A stretch of 64,000 bases of DNA from contig JAFXYZ010000055.1 in the NCBI GenBank assembly GCA_017541465.1, forward strand, positions 1 to 64,000, read 5' to 3'. Positions within the stretch are counted from its first letter, which is position 1. The number at the start of each line of letters is the position of its first letter. The notes below the pieces were generated by a model. The model was not told the origin of the DNA and made no database searches. It saw nothing but the letters and a program-made list of their open reading frames with translations. The translations under genes and the position numbers were made by a program. Of this stretch, positions 9,344 to 18,110 are shown piece by piece. This DNA is from a bacterium (GTDB taxonomy: Bacteria > Cyanobacteriota > Vampirovibrionia > Gastranaerophilales > Gastranaerophilaceae).

Positions 9344-10252
9344 ATGTTCACAATACCCCCAGCGCTGCCTCCGGCACAATATTCAACCCCGCCCGAACAG
9401 ACTTCTGAGATTGTCTTAGAGGAACTTTGCGCTGCGAATAATCTTTCTTTTGATGTCTTTGAACCTTCAAAAGAGAAAGTTCATGATATAAAACTTATTG
9501 CCCACAGGGGATATAGCGCAGAAGCTCCCGAAAATACAATACCTGCTTTTGTTGAGGCGGCAAAGAGAGGGTATAAGTTTGTTGAGTGTGATGTTTCCTG
9601 GACGGAGGATGGTGTTCCCGTTCTTCTTCACGATTCAACCATAAACAGAACGTCTGAGCATAAGGAGGGAGGTCTTAATATCCTTCCTAAATACTGTTCA
9701 TCTATGACCTATGATGAATTGTTAGAGTATGATTTTGGGGTAAAAAAGGGGGAAGAGTTTAAAGGCACAAACATTCCGACATTTGAAGAGTTTTTGGAAT
9801 GTTGCAGGGATAACAATTTATCGCCATATATTGAGCTCAAAAGCTCAAAGGGGGTGAACAGAGATAAAATAAAAATGCTTGTTGATATGGTGAACTCTTA
9901 CGGCTTAAAAGATAAGGCTACCTGGATAAGTTTTGATTATGACTATTTAAAAATTCTCTCAGAGCTCGACGGCAGTGCGAGAATAGGGTATTTATATAAT
10001 TCCGTTCCCGATGATAGAACAATTACTCAGTTAAACGGGCTGAAAACAGAGAATAATGAAGTCTTTCTTGATGCTCAGGCATCAAAGTTAACCCAAAATT
10101 CCGTCAATATGATGAAAAATAACGGGTTTGAGGTCGAGGTGTGGACCGTTGACGACTTCGGGTATTTTGATGTCGCTTCTTCATTTGGGTGCAGCGGGGT
10201 TACGACCGATAATATTACAAAAGATAGTGTAAAAGATTTTTATGGTAATTAA
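9344..10252 (+). CDS. Glycerophosphodiester phosphodiesterase
   Basis: GDPD-family TIM-barrel enzyme (302 aa) that hydrolyses deacylated phospholipid head groups to glycerol 3-phosphate and an alcohol. Catalytic motifs are visible: HRG in LIAHRGYSAEAPENT (about residue 52), ECDV with Glu/Asp metal ligands, and the catalytic His in VLLHDS; a later metal Glu is in YIELKSS. About 45 Pro-rich residues precede the domain without a signal peptide or lipobox, so it is probably cytoplasmic. It is divergent from the ACT/UPF0210 operon and appears monocistronic. The family is firm, the exact substrate unknown. Confidence 0.9.
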   Translation: MFTIPPALPPAQYSTPPEQTSEIVLEELCAANNLSFDVFEPSKEKVHDIKLIAHRGYSAEAPENTIPAFVEAAKRGYKFVECDVSWTEDGVPVLLHDSTINRTSEHKEGGLNILPKYCSSMTYDELLEYDFGVKKGEEFKGTNIPTFEEFLECCRDNNLSPYIELKSSKGVNRDKIKMLVDMVNSYGLKDKATWISFDYDYLKILSELDGSARIGYLYNSVPDDRTITQLNGLKTENNEVFLDAQASKLTQNSVNMMKNNGFEVEVWTVDDFGYFDVASSFGCSGVTTDNITKDSVKDFYGN

Positions 10253-10345
10253 TATTTCTTAACTAACAACGGGTAATTTTTTTAGTTTTGAATTTCTTCT
10301 GCCGAAATAAAATTTGTGAGATTTTAAGTTCATGGTGGTTAATGT

Positions 10346-11473
10346 ATGTCAGGTTTAAACAATATCGGCCCGAATTCTTTTTGGGATGATAATCACATAA
10401 GAGAACATCAGGGTTCAATGAACCTCAGAAATATCGGGACTTTTTATACCTCAAAAATACAGGATAAAGACCGCACCGACTTTTCGAGCTCTTTTAAACT
10501 TGTTGGCCCGAACGAAAGCGAACAGGGAAGAAAGTTTTGGAAGGGGCTGATTTCAAATAAAGATTCGCTTGTTCAGGAACTTGAAATAACCTCCGAAGAG
10601 TATGACAACCTTGCCTGTATTGCTATGGCGCTTGCCACTCAGGAAACAGGGCTGGGCGAAGAAAAAGGTTATGTCGGCGAAAATATCGGGCTTCATAAAG
10701 CTATAAGAAATACAGGGAAAAGACTTCAGAAGATTTTGAAGCCTGCGGGCAGTTCTTCGTCAGGACTTACCCAGATTAAAATTTATGATTTTATGACACA
10801 GGATGGAAAATTAACCCCTAAACAGAGGGAAATTTTGACTAATCACGGAATCGAGGCAACAAGTTATACCAAAAACAATTTGTTTGCTGCACCCGATAAG
10901 GCTGCCGTTGCAACTGTTGTAGCCTTAAAATCACTTGAAGATAACTATCCGAATTATTTAAACAGACTTCAGAGCAAACACGAAGAGGTCGAAAAGCGGA
11001 TAAATGAAAGCGAAAAAGATACAAGAGGTCCTAAAATAATTCAGACTATAAAAGAAATTTATGAAAATTCAAACTCAGGCAAAAGAGATGCGATAAGATT
11101 AGCCTTCAAACACTGGCTTTTGGCGGTTGACGGCTCAAAAATCTCCGATCCCGGGGTTATTGATAAGCCTTATAATGAGGAGTATCAGCTCAATAAACTC
11201 AATTCTCTTCTGAATTTGCCCGAGCCTATTGTTCAGGACGATTTGGACTATATCAGATATACTCTGACGGCTGATAATGAAAAGATGAATATGACGCAAT
11301 ACTGCGCGTATGCCTGGAATAACGGAACGGGTAAGACGAGTATGCAACTGGACAGACTGCTTGCGACAAAGGTCGGGGTAATTTTAGCCCGCTCCGATGA
11401 CTTTAGCTCTGACCAGTTCACGGTCAACGTCGAACAACTCGCCAAAAAATATGCAAAACAGATGATAGGGTAA
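10346..11473 (+). CDS. Lytic transglycosylase (SLT)-like protein
   Basis: A 375-residue protein with the three SLT landmarks in the right order: a candidate catalytic Glu100 in ALATQETG, GLTQIKI at about 140-146 (the GLMQI motif), and YAWNNGTG at about 323-330 (the AYNAG motif). The 180 residues between the second and third motif exceed a usual SLT domain and contain a charged helical insertion. No signal peptide is visible, so export would need another route such as a specialised secretion system; alternatively it acts in the cytosol or is a structural relative. A GGTGG ribosome site precedes the ATG. Confidence 0.55.
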   Translation: MSGLNNIGPNSFWDDNHIREHQGSMNLRNIGTFYTSKIQDKDRTDFSSSFKLVGPNESEQGRKFWKGLISNKDSLVQELEITSEEYDNLACIAMALATQETGLGEEKGYVGENIGLHKAIRNTGKRLQKILKPAGSSSSGLTQIKIYDFMTQDGKLTPKQREILTNHGIEATSYTKNNLFAAPDKAAVATVVALKSLEDNYPNYLNRLQSKHEEVEKRINESEKDTRGPKIIQTIKEIYENSNSGKRDAIRLAFKHWLLAVDGSKISDPGVIDKPYNEEYQLNKLNSLLNLPEPIVQDDLDYIRYTLTADNEKMNMTQYCAYAWNNGTGKTSMQLDRLLATKVGVILARSDDFSSDQFTVNVEQLAKKYAKQMIG

Positions 11474-11482
11474 TAATAAAAC

Positions 11483-11506
11483 GTAAGTTGGGCATTCCTG
11501 CCCAAC
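11483..11506 (+). repeat. Palindromic repeat left of the pilin gene
   Basis: GTAA followed by GTTGGGCA-TTCC-TGCCCAAC, a perfect 8+4+8 palindrome. The same unit occurs three times in tandem near 20.3 kb and in opposite orientation just right of the pilin gene. Confidence 0.8.
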
Positions 11507-11586
11507 GAAAAAACGTTAAAATTTTGCAAAATCGGGAATAAATGATAATATAAAATTACATTATCAATTTTGAGAGGAAAAATATT

Positions 11587-12292
11587 ATGATATTTAACAA
11601 AAAAGGACAGATTTCTACCCCCCCCCTACAAAATTAATGCGTTTACTCTTGCCGAGGTTTTGATAACTCTTGTTATCATTGGTGTTATTGCCGCAATAAC
11701 AGTTCCGACTTTAATGAATAAAACTCAAAATCAAGAATATGTTTCCAAATTGAAGAAAACGTATTCAACACTTGCACAAGCAACTAATTTGATTATTGCA
11801 GAAGAGGGGACTCCTAAGAACGGTTGGGCAACATCATCTGAAAATATTTATAACTTATATAAAAAACATTTAAATAGAGCAAAAGAATGTGGTAAAGAAC
11901 AAAATTGTTGGGGTGTAGGACCATATAAATTATTAAATGGAAGTACATATGACGATTATTATACAATTGATAGTTGGAGAGCTAATTATCAAAAATTAGT
12001 ATTAGCTGATGGAACTTCTATTATGTTTGATTCTAATGCTTTTTCTTCTTGTACCGGCGATTGGGATGGTACACCGGCTGAAGATTGCACGATTATTTGG
12101 GTTGATGTAAACGGAGCAAAAAAGCCTAATCAATTTGGTAGAGATACTTTTGTTTTCATATTGAAAGAAAACGGTCTTTCACCTTCGGGTTGTGTAAAAG
12201 CCAATAGGACTATGGGCAATTACAATTGTAATTTATATAATGGTAGAGGTTGTGCCTGCAAAGTCCTTCGTGAAGGCGCAATGAATTACTAG
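11587..12292 (+). CDS. Type IV pilin-like (prepilin N-methylation) protein, frameshifted at a poly-C tract
   Basis: The only good start is ATG 11587, behind GAGAGGAAAA. It reads MIFNKKGQISTPP, enters a run of nine C (11628-11636) and stops at TAA 11635-11637 in its own frame. Removing one C joins it to the long downstream frame and gives a classic prepilin leader followed by FTLAEVLITLVIIGVIAAIT, the methylated Phe of class III signal peptides plus the assembly helix. The downstream region (about 210 residues) has paired Cys residues in a C-terminal globular part typical of minor pilins and pseudopilins. Either the nine-C reading is a sequence error, or the gene is off in this clone and can switch by slippage. 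The gene looks more AT-rich than its neighbours and is bounded by inverted palindromes. Confidence 0.75.
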
Positions 12293-12298
12293 ATATTT

Positions 12299-12321
12299 GT
12301 TGGGCTGAAAGCCCAACTTAC
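12299..12321 (-). repeat. Palindromic repeat right of the pilin gene
   Basis: GTTGGGC-TGAAA-GCCCAAC followed by TTAC, the inverted counterpart of the repeat at 11483. The pilin gene is therefore enclosed by GTAAGTTGGGC ... GCCCAACTTAC. It also could form a hairpin at the end of the pilin transcript. Confidence 0.75.
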
Positions 12322-12340
12322 AATTATAGAAAGTTTTTTG

Positions 12341-12364
12341 CCTTCTTTTTTACAAAAAAGAAGG
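12341..12364. terminator. Possible bidirectional hairpin between pilin and bipA
   Basis: CCTTCTTTTTT-AC-AAAAAAGAAGG, a long A/T-dominated inverted repeat right after the bipA stop. It lacks a clean GC stem, so its terminator role is weakly supported. Confidence 0.4.
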
Positions 12365-14152
12365 TTATCTCAATTTCACCAAATCTGCTTTTCTCATTCT
12401 GATATTCTGAGGTGTGATTTCGAGGAGTTCGTCGTTTGAGATGTATTCAAGACAGTCTTCTAAGGACATTAGTCTTGGTGCCTGCAAAGTTACCATAACA
12501 TCTGCCGTTGCACTTCTCATATTTGTTAAGTGTTTGGTTTTGCAGATGTTTACGGGTATATCCTGAGGTCTGTTAGCTTCACCGACTATCATGCCTCTGT
12601 ATATTTTTGTTTTCGGGGTAACGAAGAAAACGCCTCTGTCCTCAAACTGTCCGAGTGCATAGGGAACCGCCTCGCCGTTTTCAAACGCGATGAGAGATCC
12701 GCAGCGGTGTTTCGGAATATCGCCCGAGAACTTTTTATACCCGTCAAATACGTGGTTCATAACACCTTCGCCGTGTGTCATTCTGATAAATTCACTTCTG
12801 AAGCCTATCAGACTTCTTGACGGAATAACAAAGCTCAGAGTTGTTCTTTTGCCGATGTTCTGCATTTTCTGAAGTTCGCCTTTTCTTGTTAAAAGGCGGT
12901 CGATAGTATCGCCCGTGTATTCGTTCGGAACATCTATAATAAGATTTTCGTAAGGCTCCTGTACCTCTTCACCCACTGTTTTTAAGATAACCTGGGGTTT
13001 TGAAACCTGGAATTCATAGCCCTCTCTTCTCATTGTTTCAATTAAGATACTGAGATGAAGCTCACCTCTTCCGCTTACCTTAAATACATCCGTTGAATCA
13101 GTGTCCTCAACTCTCAGACTGACGTTTTTCTCGAGTTCCTGATAGAGCCTTTTTCTGAGTTGACGGCTTGTAACAAATTTGCCCTCCTGACCGGCGAAGG
13201 GTGAGTCATTGACCGAAAAATTCTTCTGAATTGTAGGCGCATCAACGTGAATTAGGGGAAGTGCCTCAGGGTTTTCTATTGATGAAACGGTTTCACCTAT
13301 GTTGATGTCATCAAACCCTGCAATTCCGACAATGTCACCTGCGTGTGCTTCTTTTATTTCAACCCTGCCGAGGTTTTCAAACCCGAAGAGTTTAACTATT
13401 TTACCTTTAATAATCTTTCCGTCTGATTTGATTAAGCTGACGGGATCCTGCGAGTGCATTGAGCCGTTGACTATTCTTCCTATTGCAATTCTGCCGACAT
13501 ATTCGTTATAGTCAAGTGTTGTAACGTGGAACTGAAGGTTTGAACTGTCTGAAATCTCAGGTCCGTCGATGTTTTTCAGAATTGAATCAAGCAGGAAGGT
13601 AATGTCATATACCTCATCGTCGGGATTTTCTCTTGCAAATCCCTGGAGGCTGCTTGCATATACGACAGGGAAATCGATTAATCTTTCGTCATCAGTGAGT
13701 TCTGTGAATAGGTCAAAGACTTCGTTTAGTGTCTTGTCGGGTTCAGCTGCAGGTTTATCTATTTTATTAATAACAACAATAATTCTTATGCCGAGCTCAA
13801 GTGCTTTTTGAAGTACAAAACGGGTTTGGGGCATAGGACCTTCTGCCGCGTCAACGATTAAGAGTGCACCATCGACCATACCCAAAACACGTTCAACCTC
13901 GCCGCCGAAATCAGCATGGCCCGGAGTGTCAACGATATTGATTTTACACCCTTTATACCTTATCGAAACGTTTTTTGAAAGGATAGTGATTCCACGTTCT
14001 CTTTCAAGGTCGTTGCTGTCGAGAACGCGCTCCTGAACGACTTCGTTGTTTCTGAAAACACCGCTCTGTTTGAGCATGCAGTCAACGAGCGTAGTTTTGC
14101 CGTGGTCAACGTGGGCGATAATTGCTATGTTTCTTAATTTATTATTTCTCAT
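12365..14152 (-). CDS. typA: Ribosome-associated GTPase TypA/BipA
   Basis: Translational GTPase of the EF-G-like family (595 aa, normal length) that acts on the ribosome in assembly and stress or cold adaptation. Motifs: G1 [10 protein letters not shown] at residues 13-22, switch regions with ERERGITI, G3 DTPGHADF, and G4 NKID. The C-terminal part contains the BipA-specific region around [15 protein letters not shown]. The start gives the usual family N-terminus ([13 protein letters not shown]), although no clear Shine-Dalgarno is present. It lies 40 bases after a small conserved-looking gene and may be co-transcribed with it. Confidence 0.96.
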   Translation of the reverse strand: MRNNKLRNIAIIAHVDHGKTTLVDCMLKQSGVFRNNEVVQERVLDSNDLERERGITILSKNVSIRYKGCKINIVDTPGHADFGGEVERVLGMVDGALLIVDAAEGPMPQTRFVLQKALELGIRIIVVINKIDKPAAEPDKTLNEVFDLFTELTDDERLIDFPVVYASSLQGFARENPDDEVYDITFLLDSILKNIDGPEISDSSNLQFHVTTLDYNEYVGRIAIGRIVNGSMHSQDPVSLIKSDGKIIKGKIVKLFGFENLGRVEIKEAHAGDIVGIAGFDDINIGETVSSIENPEALPLIHVDAPTIQKNFSVNDSPFAGQEGKFVTSRQLRKRLYQELEKNVSLRVEDTDSTDVFKVSGRGELHLSILIETMRREGYEFQVSKPQVILKTVGEEVQEPYENLIIDVPNEYTGDTIDRLLTRKGELQKMQNIGKRTTLSFVIPSRSLIGFRSEFIRMTHGEGVMNHVFDGYKKFSGDIPKHRCGSLIAFENGEAVPYALGQFEDRGVFFVTPKTKIYRGMIVGEANRPQDIPVNICKTKHLTNMRSATADVMVTLQAPRLMSLEDCLEYISNDELLEITPQNIRMRKADLVKLR

Positions 14153-14192
14153 TTTATTGTTGTTATTATGTTTCGTTATTGTTTTTATGTGC

Positions 14193-14390
14193 TTAATTTT
14201 CGGCGATAACGTCTGTCAGAAGGTCTCCGTAGCTGTTAAACTTGCCGGAAGTCTTTTCTATAACATATTTAACGGTGCTGTCCTTCGCAACCAGTTCGTC
14301 TGCTTTATCGAAAGCATCATCCGCATCGGCATATTCGCCAACCAAGTCTTTTGACAGGGTTTCTTTATCTTTTACATAAACCTGATACAT
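14193..14390 (-). CDS. Small hypothetical protein (65 aa)
   Basis: A short acidic cytosolic protein, beginning MYQVYVKDKETLS and ending in VIAEN, with a likely beta-beta-alpha pattern. An AAAGGGT ribosome site sits in front of the ATG. It lies between the DmeF-like exporter (48 bases upstream) and bipA (40 bases downstream) on the same strand, so it may belong to one transcript. I recognise no family. Confidence 0.65.
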   Translation of the reverse strand: MYQVYVKDKETLSKDLVGEYADADDAFDKADELVAKDSTVKYVIEKTSGKFNSYGDLLTDVIAEN

Positions 14391-14438
14391 AATTTACCCT
14401 TTCTATACTTTTTATTTTATTACAAAAATATTTTTTGA

Positions 14439-15113
14439 CTAATTTTTTTCTTCAACTTTTATGTCAACTAGGTTTATAACTGTAACTTTGACTAAGCCTA
14501 TTGCCCATTTAACGATGACAAGTCCGCTTATTATCCCGACAAGTGCGTCAAGGAAGGTAATACCCGTGAATTTTATCGTTATAAGTGCCGCAATAGTTAA
14601 TAAAGACGTCAGAATATCAGCCATAACGTGCATATAGGCTGATTTAAAATTGTAGTCCTCGTGTTCGTCGTGACAGTGGCAGACGTGGCAGTTAATTTGG
14701 TGAGCGCCCATAATGAAGATACAAAATAGGTTTATTAAAAGCGCACACACCGCAACGATAATGGCATCGTGGAACGCAACGGCTTCGGGCTGGAAGAGTC
14801 TTTCCGCCGATTCAAAAATGATGTGGGCTGCCGTTATTAAGAGCAAAACCGAACTTGTGTAGCCTGCCAGTGTTCTGATTTTTTCCTGATTAACACTGTG
14901 GGTTTTTATTTTCTCGACTTTTCTTGAGATGACGTAAGCCGCATAGGTTAAACCGAAAACAAGAATGTGGGCTGCCATGTGAACTCCGTTTGAAAAAAGA
15001 GCCATAGAGTTCGACATTTTGCCGATTATAACCTGCGCGCTCATCGCGAATATTGTTAAAATTATGATAGCGAGAATCTTTTTCTCGTTCTTTTTTATTG
15101 CCTGATTATCCAA
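14439..15113 (-). CDS. DmeF-like cation diffusion facilitator, short form
   Basis: A CDF-family metal/proton antiporter of 224 residues with six predicted membrane helices. TM2 carries SMALFSNGVHMAAH, the DmeF-type pattern with two His; the Asp of the usual DGWHMGTH is Asn here. TM5 carries HVMAD, the second half of the metal site, and the cytosolic loop contains CHVCHCHDEHED, a His/Cys-rich metal-binding stretch. The protein ends right after TM6 and lacks the cytoplasmic CTD of ordinary CDF exporters. The start is TTG, supported by AGAGG eight bases upstream. A paralogue lies at 50.5 kb. Likely substrate Co, Ni or Zn, by family analogy. Confidence 0.85.
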   Translation of the reverse strand: MDNQAIKKNEKKILAIIILTIFAMSAQVIIGKMSNSMALFSNGVHMAAHILVFGLTYAAYVISRKVEKIKTHSVNQEKIRTLAGYTSSVLLLITAAHIIFESAERLFQPEAVAFHDAIIVAVCALLINLFCIFIMGAHQINCHVCHCHDEHEDYNFKSAYMHVMADILTSLLTIAALITIKFTGITFLDALVGIISGLVIVKWAIGLVKVTVINLVDIKVEEKN

Positions 15114-15140
15114 TTTTTTGACCTCTTAAAAATTTATTTT

Positions 15141-15164
15141 GTAGGTCGGCTTTACTAAGCCGAC
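15141..15164 (+). repeat. Intergenic palindrome, GTAGG family
   Basis: GTAG plus GTCGGCTT-TACT-AAGCCGAC, perfect 8+4+8, between two minus-strand genes. It may also act as a hairpin between them. Confidence 0.7.
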
Positions 15165-15198
15165 ATAAATAAATTATAGAACAAACAAAAAATCAGAT

Positions 15199-15220
15199 GT
15201 AGGGTGCAATTTTTTGCACC
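15199..15220 (+). repeat. Intergenic palindrome, GTAGG family
   Basis: GTAG plus GGTGCAA-TTTT-TTGCACC, perfect 7+4+7, 34 bases from the previous family member and just after the stop of the exported-protein gene. Confidence 0.7.
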
Positions 15221-15225
15221 GATTT

Positions 15226-15789
15226 TTAAAGATTAGTATTCTTAAACACCATAATGTAGCATTTATCACCATAGTAGAAGTGAAGGACATAATATGGCTT
15301 CAGGTTTTCGAGTTTTAAGAGTGACTGAGGGGGCTTTTGTCTTTTGTTATCCTTACATACCCCGTTTGCAACATTTGCAAGTTTTTGTCCCATCTTGTTC
15401 CAGACAGTTTGTTTTTTGTGAGGTGCGTTCTGTGGATAAAAATTAATCGGGGTGTCCGTTACTTTTACCGCAGGGATAATGAACTTAACCTTGCCGTTCT
15501 GCTTAAACAAAACATAGTATTTATCCTCGATTTTTCTCGGGGTTAAAAGATAGTACCCTGCATCGATTTTGTATAAATTTTTAAAGTATAAATCTTCAGA
15601 TGTCCTGAAAAGAGGGTAAGGTGACCACGCATATTTCAGAGAGTCCTCGTCCTGCCAGGGATCAACGTTATTAAAAAACGTGGAGTGATAAGGCTGAGCC
15701 TGTTCATAGAGCGCCAGATAATCTGTCTCTGCCAGAACAGACGAAGAAAGAATAAAAAATAATGAAAATATTAAAATTAATCGTTTCAT
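15226..15789 (-). CDS. Exported protein of unknown function (187 aa)
   Basis: Clear signal peptide (MKRLILIFSLFFILSSSVLA, cleavage after residue 20) and a mature domain rich in Tyr, Lys and Asn with two Cys (GVCKDNK and GDKCYIM) that could form a disulphide. No lipobox is present. There is no Shine-Dalgarno: a TATTAT hexamer lies six bases before the ATG with TTGAAT 16 bases further up, so the mRNA may be leaderless. It is divergent from lysA. I recognise no family. Confidence 0.7.
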   Translation of the reverse strand: MKRLILIFSLFFILSSSVLAETDYLALYEQAQPYHSTFFNNVDPWQDEDSLKYAWSPYPLFRTSEDLYFKNLYKIDAGYYLLTPRKIEDKYYVLFKQNGKVKFIIPAVKVTDTPINFYPQNAPHKKQTVWNKMGQKLANVANGVCKDNKRQKPPQSLLKLENLKPYYVLHFYYGDKCYIMVFKNTNL

Positions 15790-15795
15790 AAGTTA

Positions 15796-15823
15796 ATAAT
15801 AATACTTTTTTCTCAAAATTCAA
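15796..15823 (-). promoter_or_regulatory. Candidate leaderless promoter of the exported-protein gene
   Basis: TTGAAT, 16-base spacer, TATTAT, then six bases to the ATG. Transcription should start at or next to the start codon. Confidence 0.5.
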
Positions 15824-15867
15824 CTTTGTTAATGTTAAAATTAATAATTATAGCCGAGGAGAAAGTC

Positions 15868-17193
15868 ATGCAAACCGCAAATCAGAATATAAGACCGGTA
15901 ACACACAGAATTAATGAAGAGGGGAACATCGAAATCGGGGGATGCGACCTAACTAAACTTGCCGATGAGTATGGAACACCCTTCTATCTTTTTGATGAAG
16001 CAACTATCCGCTCTATGACGTCAGCCTATAAAGATGCGTTTAAAAGTTATCCCAAAATGAACATGATGTTTGCTTCAAAAGCGTTTATGACAAAAGCAAT
16101 CTGCAGAATTATGGCGCAGGAAGGCTTTGGGCTTGATTTATGTTCGGCAGGCGAAATCTACACCGCAAAAGAGTCAGGGTTTGATATGTCAAAAACCCTG
16201 TTTAACGGAAACAACAAATCTTTTGATGAACTCAAAATGGCGGTTGAATATGGCGTCGGGACGGTCAGCGCTGATAACTTCTTCGAACTCTCTTTGCTTG
16301 ACAATGTTGCAAAAGCCTACAATAAAAAGGTCGAGATACTTTTAAGAATAACTCCCGGAATTGAATGCCATACCCACGAATACATTCAGACGGGGCATCT
16401 CGATTCAAAGTTCGGGTTTGATTTAACCCAAATTGACAGCGCGGTTGAACTCATAAGAGATGAATATCAAAACCTTGAACTCAAAGGGCTTCACGCACAC
16501 ATAGGCTCTCAGATTTTTGAAAAACAGGTTTATTTTGATGAAGTTGAGGTTATTTTTAAAGAAATAAGAAGAATTAAGGATAAATTTGGCTTTGAACTCA
16601 GTGAAATCAACCTCGGCGGCGGTTTAGGGGTTAAATATACGGAAGAAGATAATCCGATTAGCGTCTATGAAATAGCTGAAACTATAATCAATTCCGTTGA
16701 AGAAAACTCAAAAAAATACGGAATTGAAAAACCGATTTTATTTTTAGAGCCCGGAAGAAGTATTGTTGCGACTTCAGGTGTAACGGTTTATACTGTTGGT
16801 TCATCAAAACAGGTGCCGAACGGCAGAAAGTATTTTGCGGTTGACGGAGGAATGTCCGATAACGCAAGAGTTAGCTTATATCAGGCGAAATACACCGTTG
16901 ATGTCGTGAATAAGCCTGAAGAAGAGAAAAATCAGACAGTCACAATAGCAGGGCGCTTTTGTGAATCGGGCGATATTTTGGCAAAAGATATTAAACTTCC
17001 CGAGCTCGAAGCCGGAGATTTGCTCTGTTTCTACACTACAGGCGCATACGGGTATTCCATGTCGAGTAATTATAACAGAGTATTAAAACCAATTTCCCTA
17101 CTTGTAAAAGACGGAAAATCTGATATTATTATAGATAGGCAAACTTTTGAACAATTGACAGAGGCAGACAAAATTCCCGATAGGTTAAAATAG
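15868..17193 (+). CDS. lysA: Diaminopimelate decarboxylase
   Basis: PLP-dependent fold-III enzyme for the last step of lysine synthesis, meso-diaminopimelate to L-lysine plus CO2. The cofactor Lys is in FASKAF, the phosphate-binding Gly stretch is INLGGGLGVKY, and CESGDIL is the substrate-site motif. Start: ATG 15868 follows GAGGAG with ideal spacing; the frame opens 14 codons earlier without a ribosome site. The product is then 441 residues, slightly long for the family. It is the first gene of lysA-cdaA-eda-gcvPB, with cdaA only four bases downstream; lysC lies at 31 kb. Confidence 0.95.
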   Translation: MQTANQNIRPVTHRINEEGNIEIGGCDLTKLADEYGTPFYLFDEATIRSMTSAYKDAFKSYPKMNMMFASKAFMTKAICRIMAQEGFGLDLCSAGEIYTAKESGFDMSKTLFNGNNKSFDELKMAVEYGVGTVSADNFFELSLLDNVAKAYNKKVEILLRITPGIECHTHEYIQTGHLDSKFGFDLTQIDSAVELIRDEYQNLELKGLHAHIGSQIFEKQVYFDEVEVIFKEIRRIKDKFGFELSEINLGGGLGVKYTEEDNPISVYEIAETIINSVEENSKKYGIEKPILFLEPGRSIVATSGVTVYTVGSSKQVPNGRKYFAVDGGMSDNARVSLYQAKYTVDVVNKPEEEKNQTVTIAGRFCESGDILAKDIKLPELEAGDLLCFYTTGAYGYSMSSNYNRVLKPISLLVKDGKSDIIIDRQTFEQLTEADKIPDRLK

Positions 17194-17197
17194 GCAG

Positions 17198-18103
17198 ATG
17201 TTCGAGACAATATCAAAATTACTTCAATTTCAAGATATTTATCACAATTTGGCGCTTACCGTCAATGTCAAGAATGTTGCGCAGATTCTTGTCATTATTG
17301 CCTTTATCGTTTTTGTTCACTACAAATTTCTGAAAAACACCGCAGGCGAGAAAATCATCAGAGGGATTATGATTTTTATCTTCTTTATGTGGGGCTTCAG
17401 TGCTTTGCTGATTAAGTATGACTTCATAATCTTAGGTGTTGTTGCCCAGACCTTGCTTGCGATGATAGCCTTTTCGTTTGTTGTCGTGTTCCAGCCCGAA
17501 TTAAGACGTATTTTAGGACAACTGGGGCAGGCAAAATGGCTTACTGAAAGTGCTTTGTTTAACAATAAAACTCATTCCCAGACTAAAATTAATGTCGTGA
17601 ATGAAATTGTTGAAGCCGTAAAATACTTCAGCAAGGTTAAGTGCGGCGCACTTATGGTGCTCCAGAAATCGAAGAACGAAAACCTCTACAGTGAAGTAGG
17701 TACTGTTTTAAACGCAGATATTTCATCAGAACTTTTATTAACTTTGTTTTTCCCGAACACCCCTCTTCACGACGGGGCGGTTGTTTTGTGCGAGGATAAA
17801 GTCCTTGCCGCAGGTGTTCTTCTTCCTCTGACGGATGATCCTAAGCTAAGCTGGAGGTATGGAACAAGGCACAGAGCCGCCATCGGCGAAAGTGAACGTT
17901 CTGATTCTGCGTGCATTGTTGTTTCCGAAGAAACAGGCGATGTTTCTATTGCAATAGACGGAATTTTAAAAAAGTATGAAGATATAGTAAAGTTCAGAGA
18001 AGATTTGGAAAATATTCTTGAGTATAAGAAAAATATTGCCGATGAAAACGACAACAACATCAATTCTTTTCTGTTTAATCTGATAAAGATTAGAAAGAAG
18101 TAA
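17198..18103 (+). CDS. cdaA: Diadenylate cyclase CdaA
   Basis: Membrane-bound enzyme that joins two ATP into the second messenger c-di-AMP. Three hydrophobic helices occupy about residues 25-95, followed by FQPELRRILGQLG and the DAC domain. Catalytic motifs are intact: DGA in PLHDGAVV and RHR in GTRHRAAIG. Length (301 aa) is normal. The ATG is four bases after the lysA stop, so the two are translationally close. The usual partners cdaR and glmM are not next to it; eda follows eight bases downstream. Confidence 0.95.
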   Translation: MFETISKLLQFQDIYHNLALTVNVKNVAQILVIIAFIVFVHYKFLKNTAGEKIIRGIMIFIFFMWGFSALLIKYDFIILGVVAQTLLAMIAFSFVVVFQPELRRILGQLGQAKWLTESALFNNKTHSQTKINVVNEIVEAVKYFSKVKCGALMVLQKSKNENLYSEVGTVLNADISSELLLTLFFPNTPLHDGAVVLCEDKVLAAGVLLPLTDDPKLSWRYGTRHRAAIGESERSDSACIVVSEETGDVSIAIDGILKKYEDIVKFREDLENILEYKKNIADENDNNINSFLFNLIKIRKK

Positions 18104-18110
18104 ACCATAA

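Noticed and set aside
11660-12292. TTG 11660 as start of the pilin gene
   Set aside because: It lies inside the FTLAEVLITL helix and would delete the prepilin cleavage site; the real start is ATG 11587 with a frameshift between.
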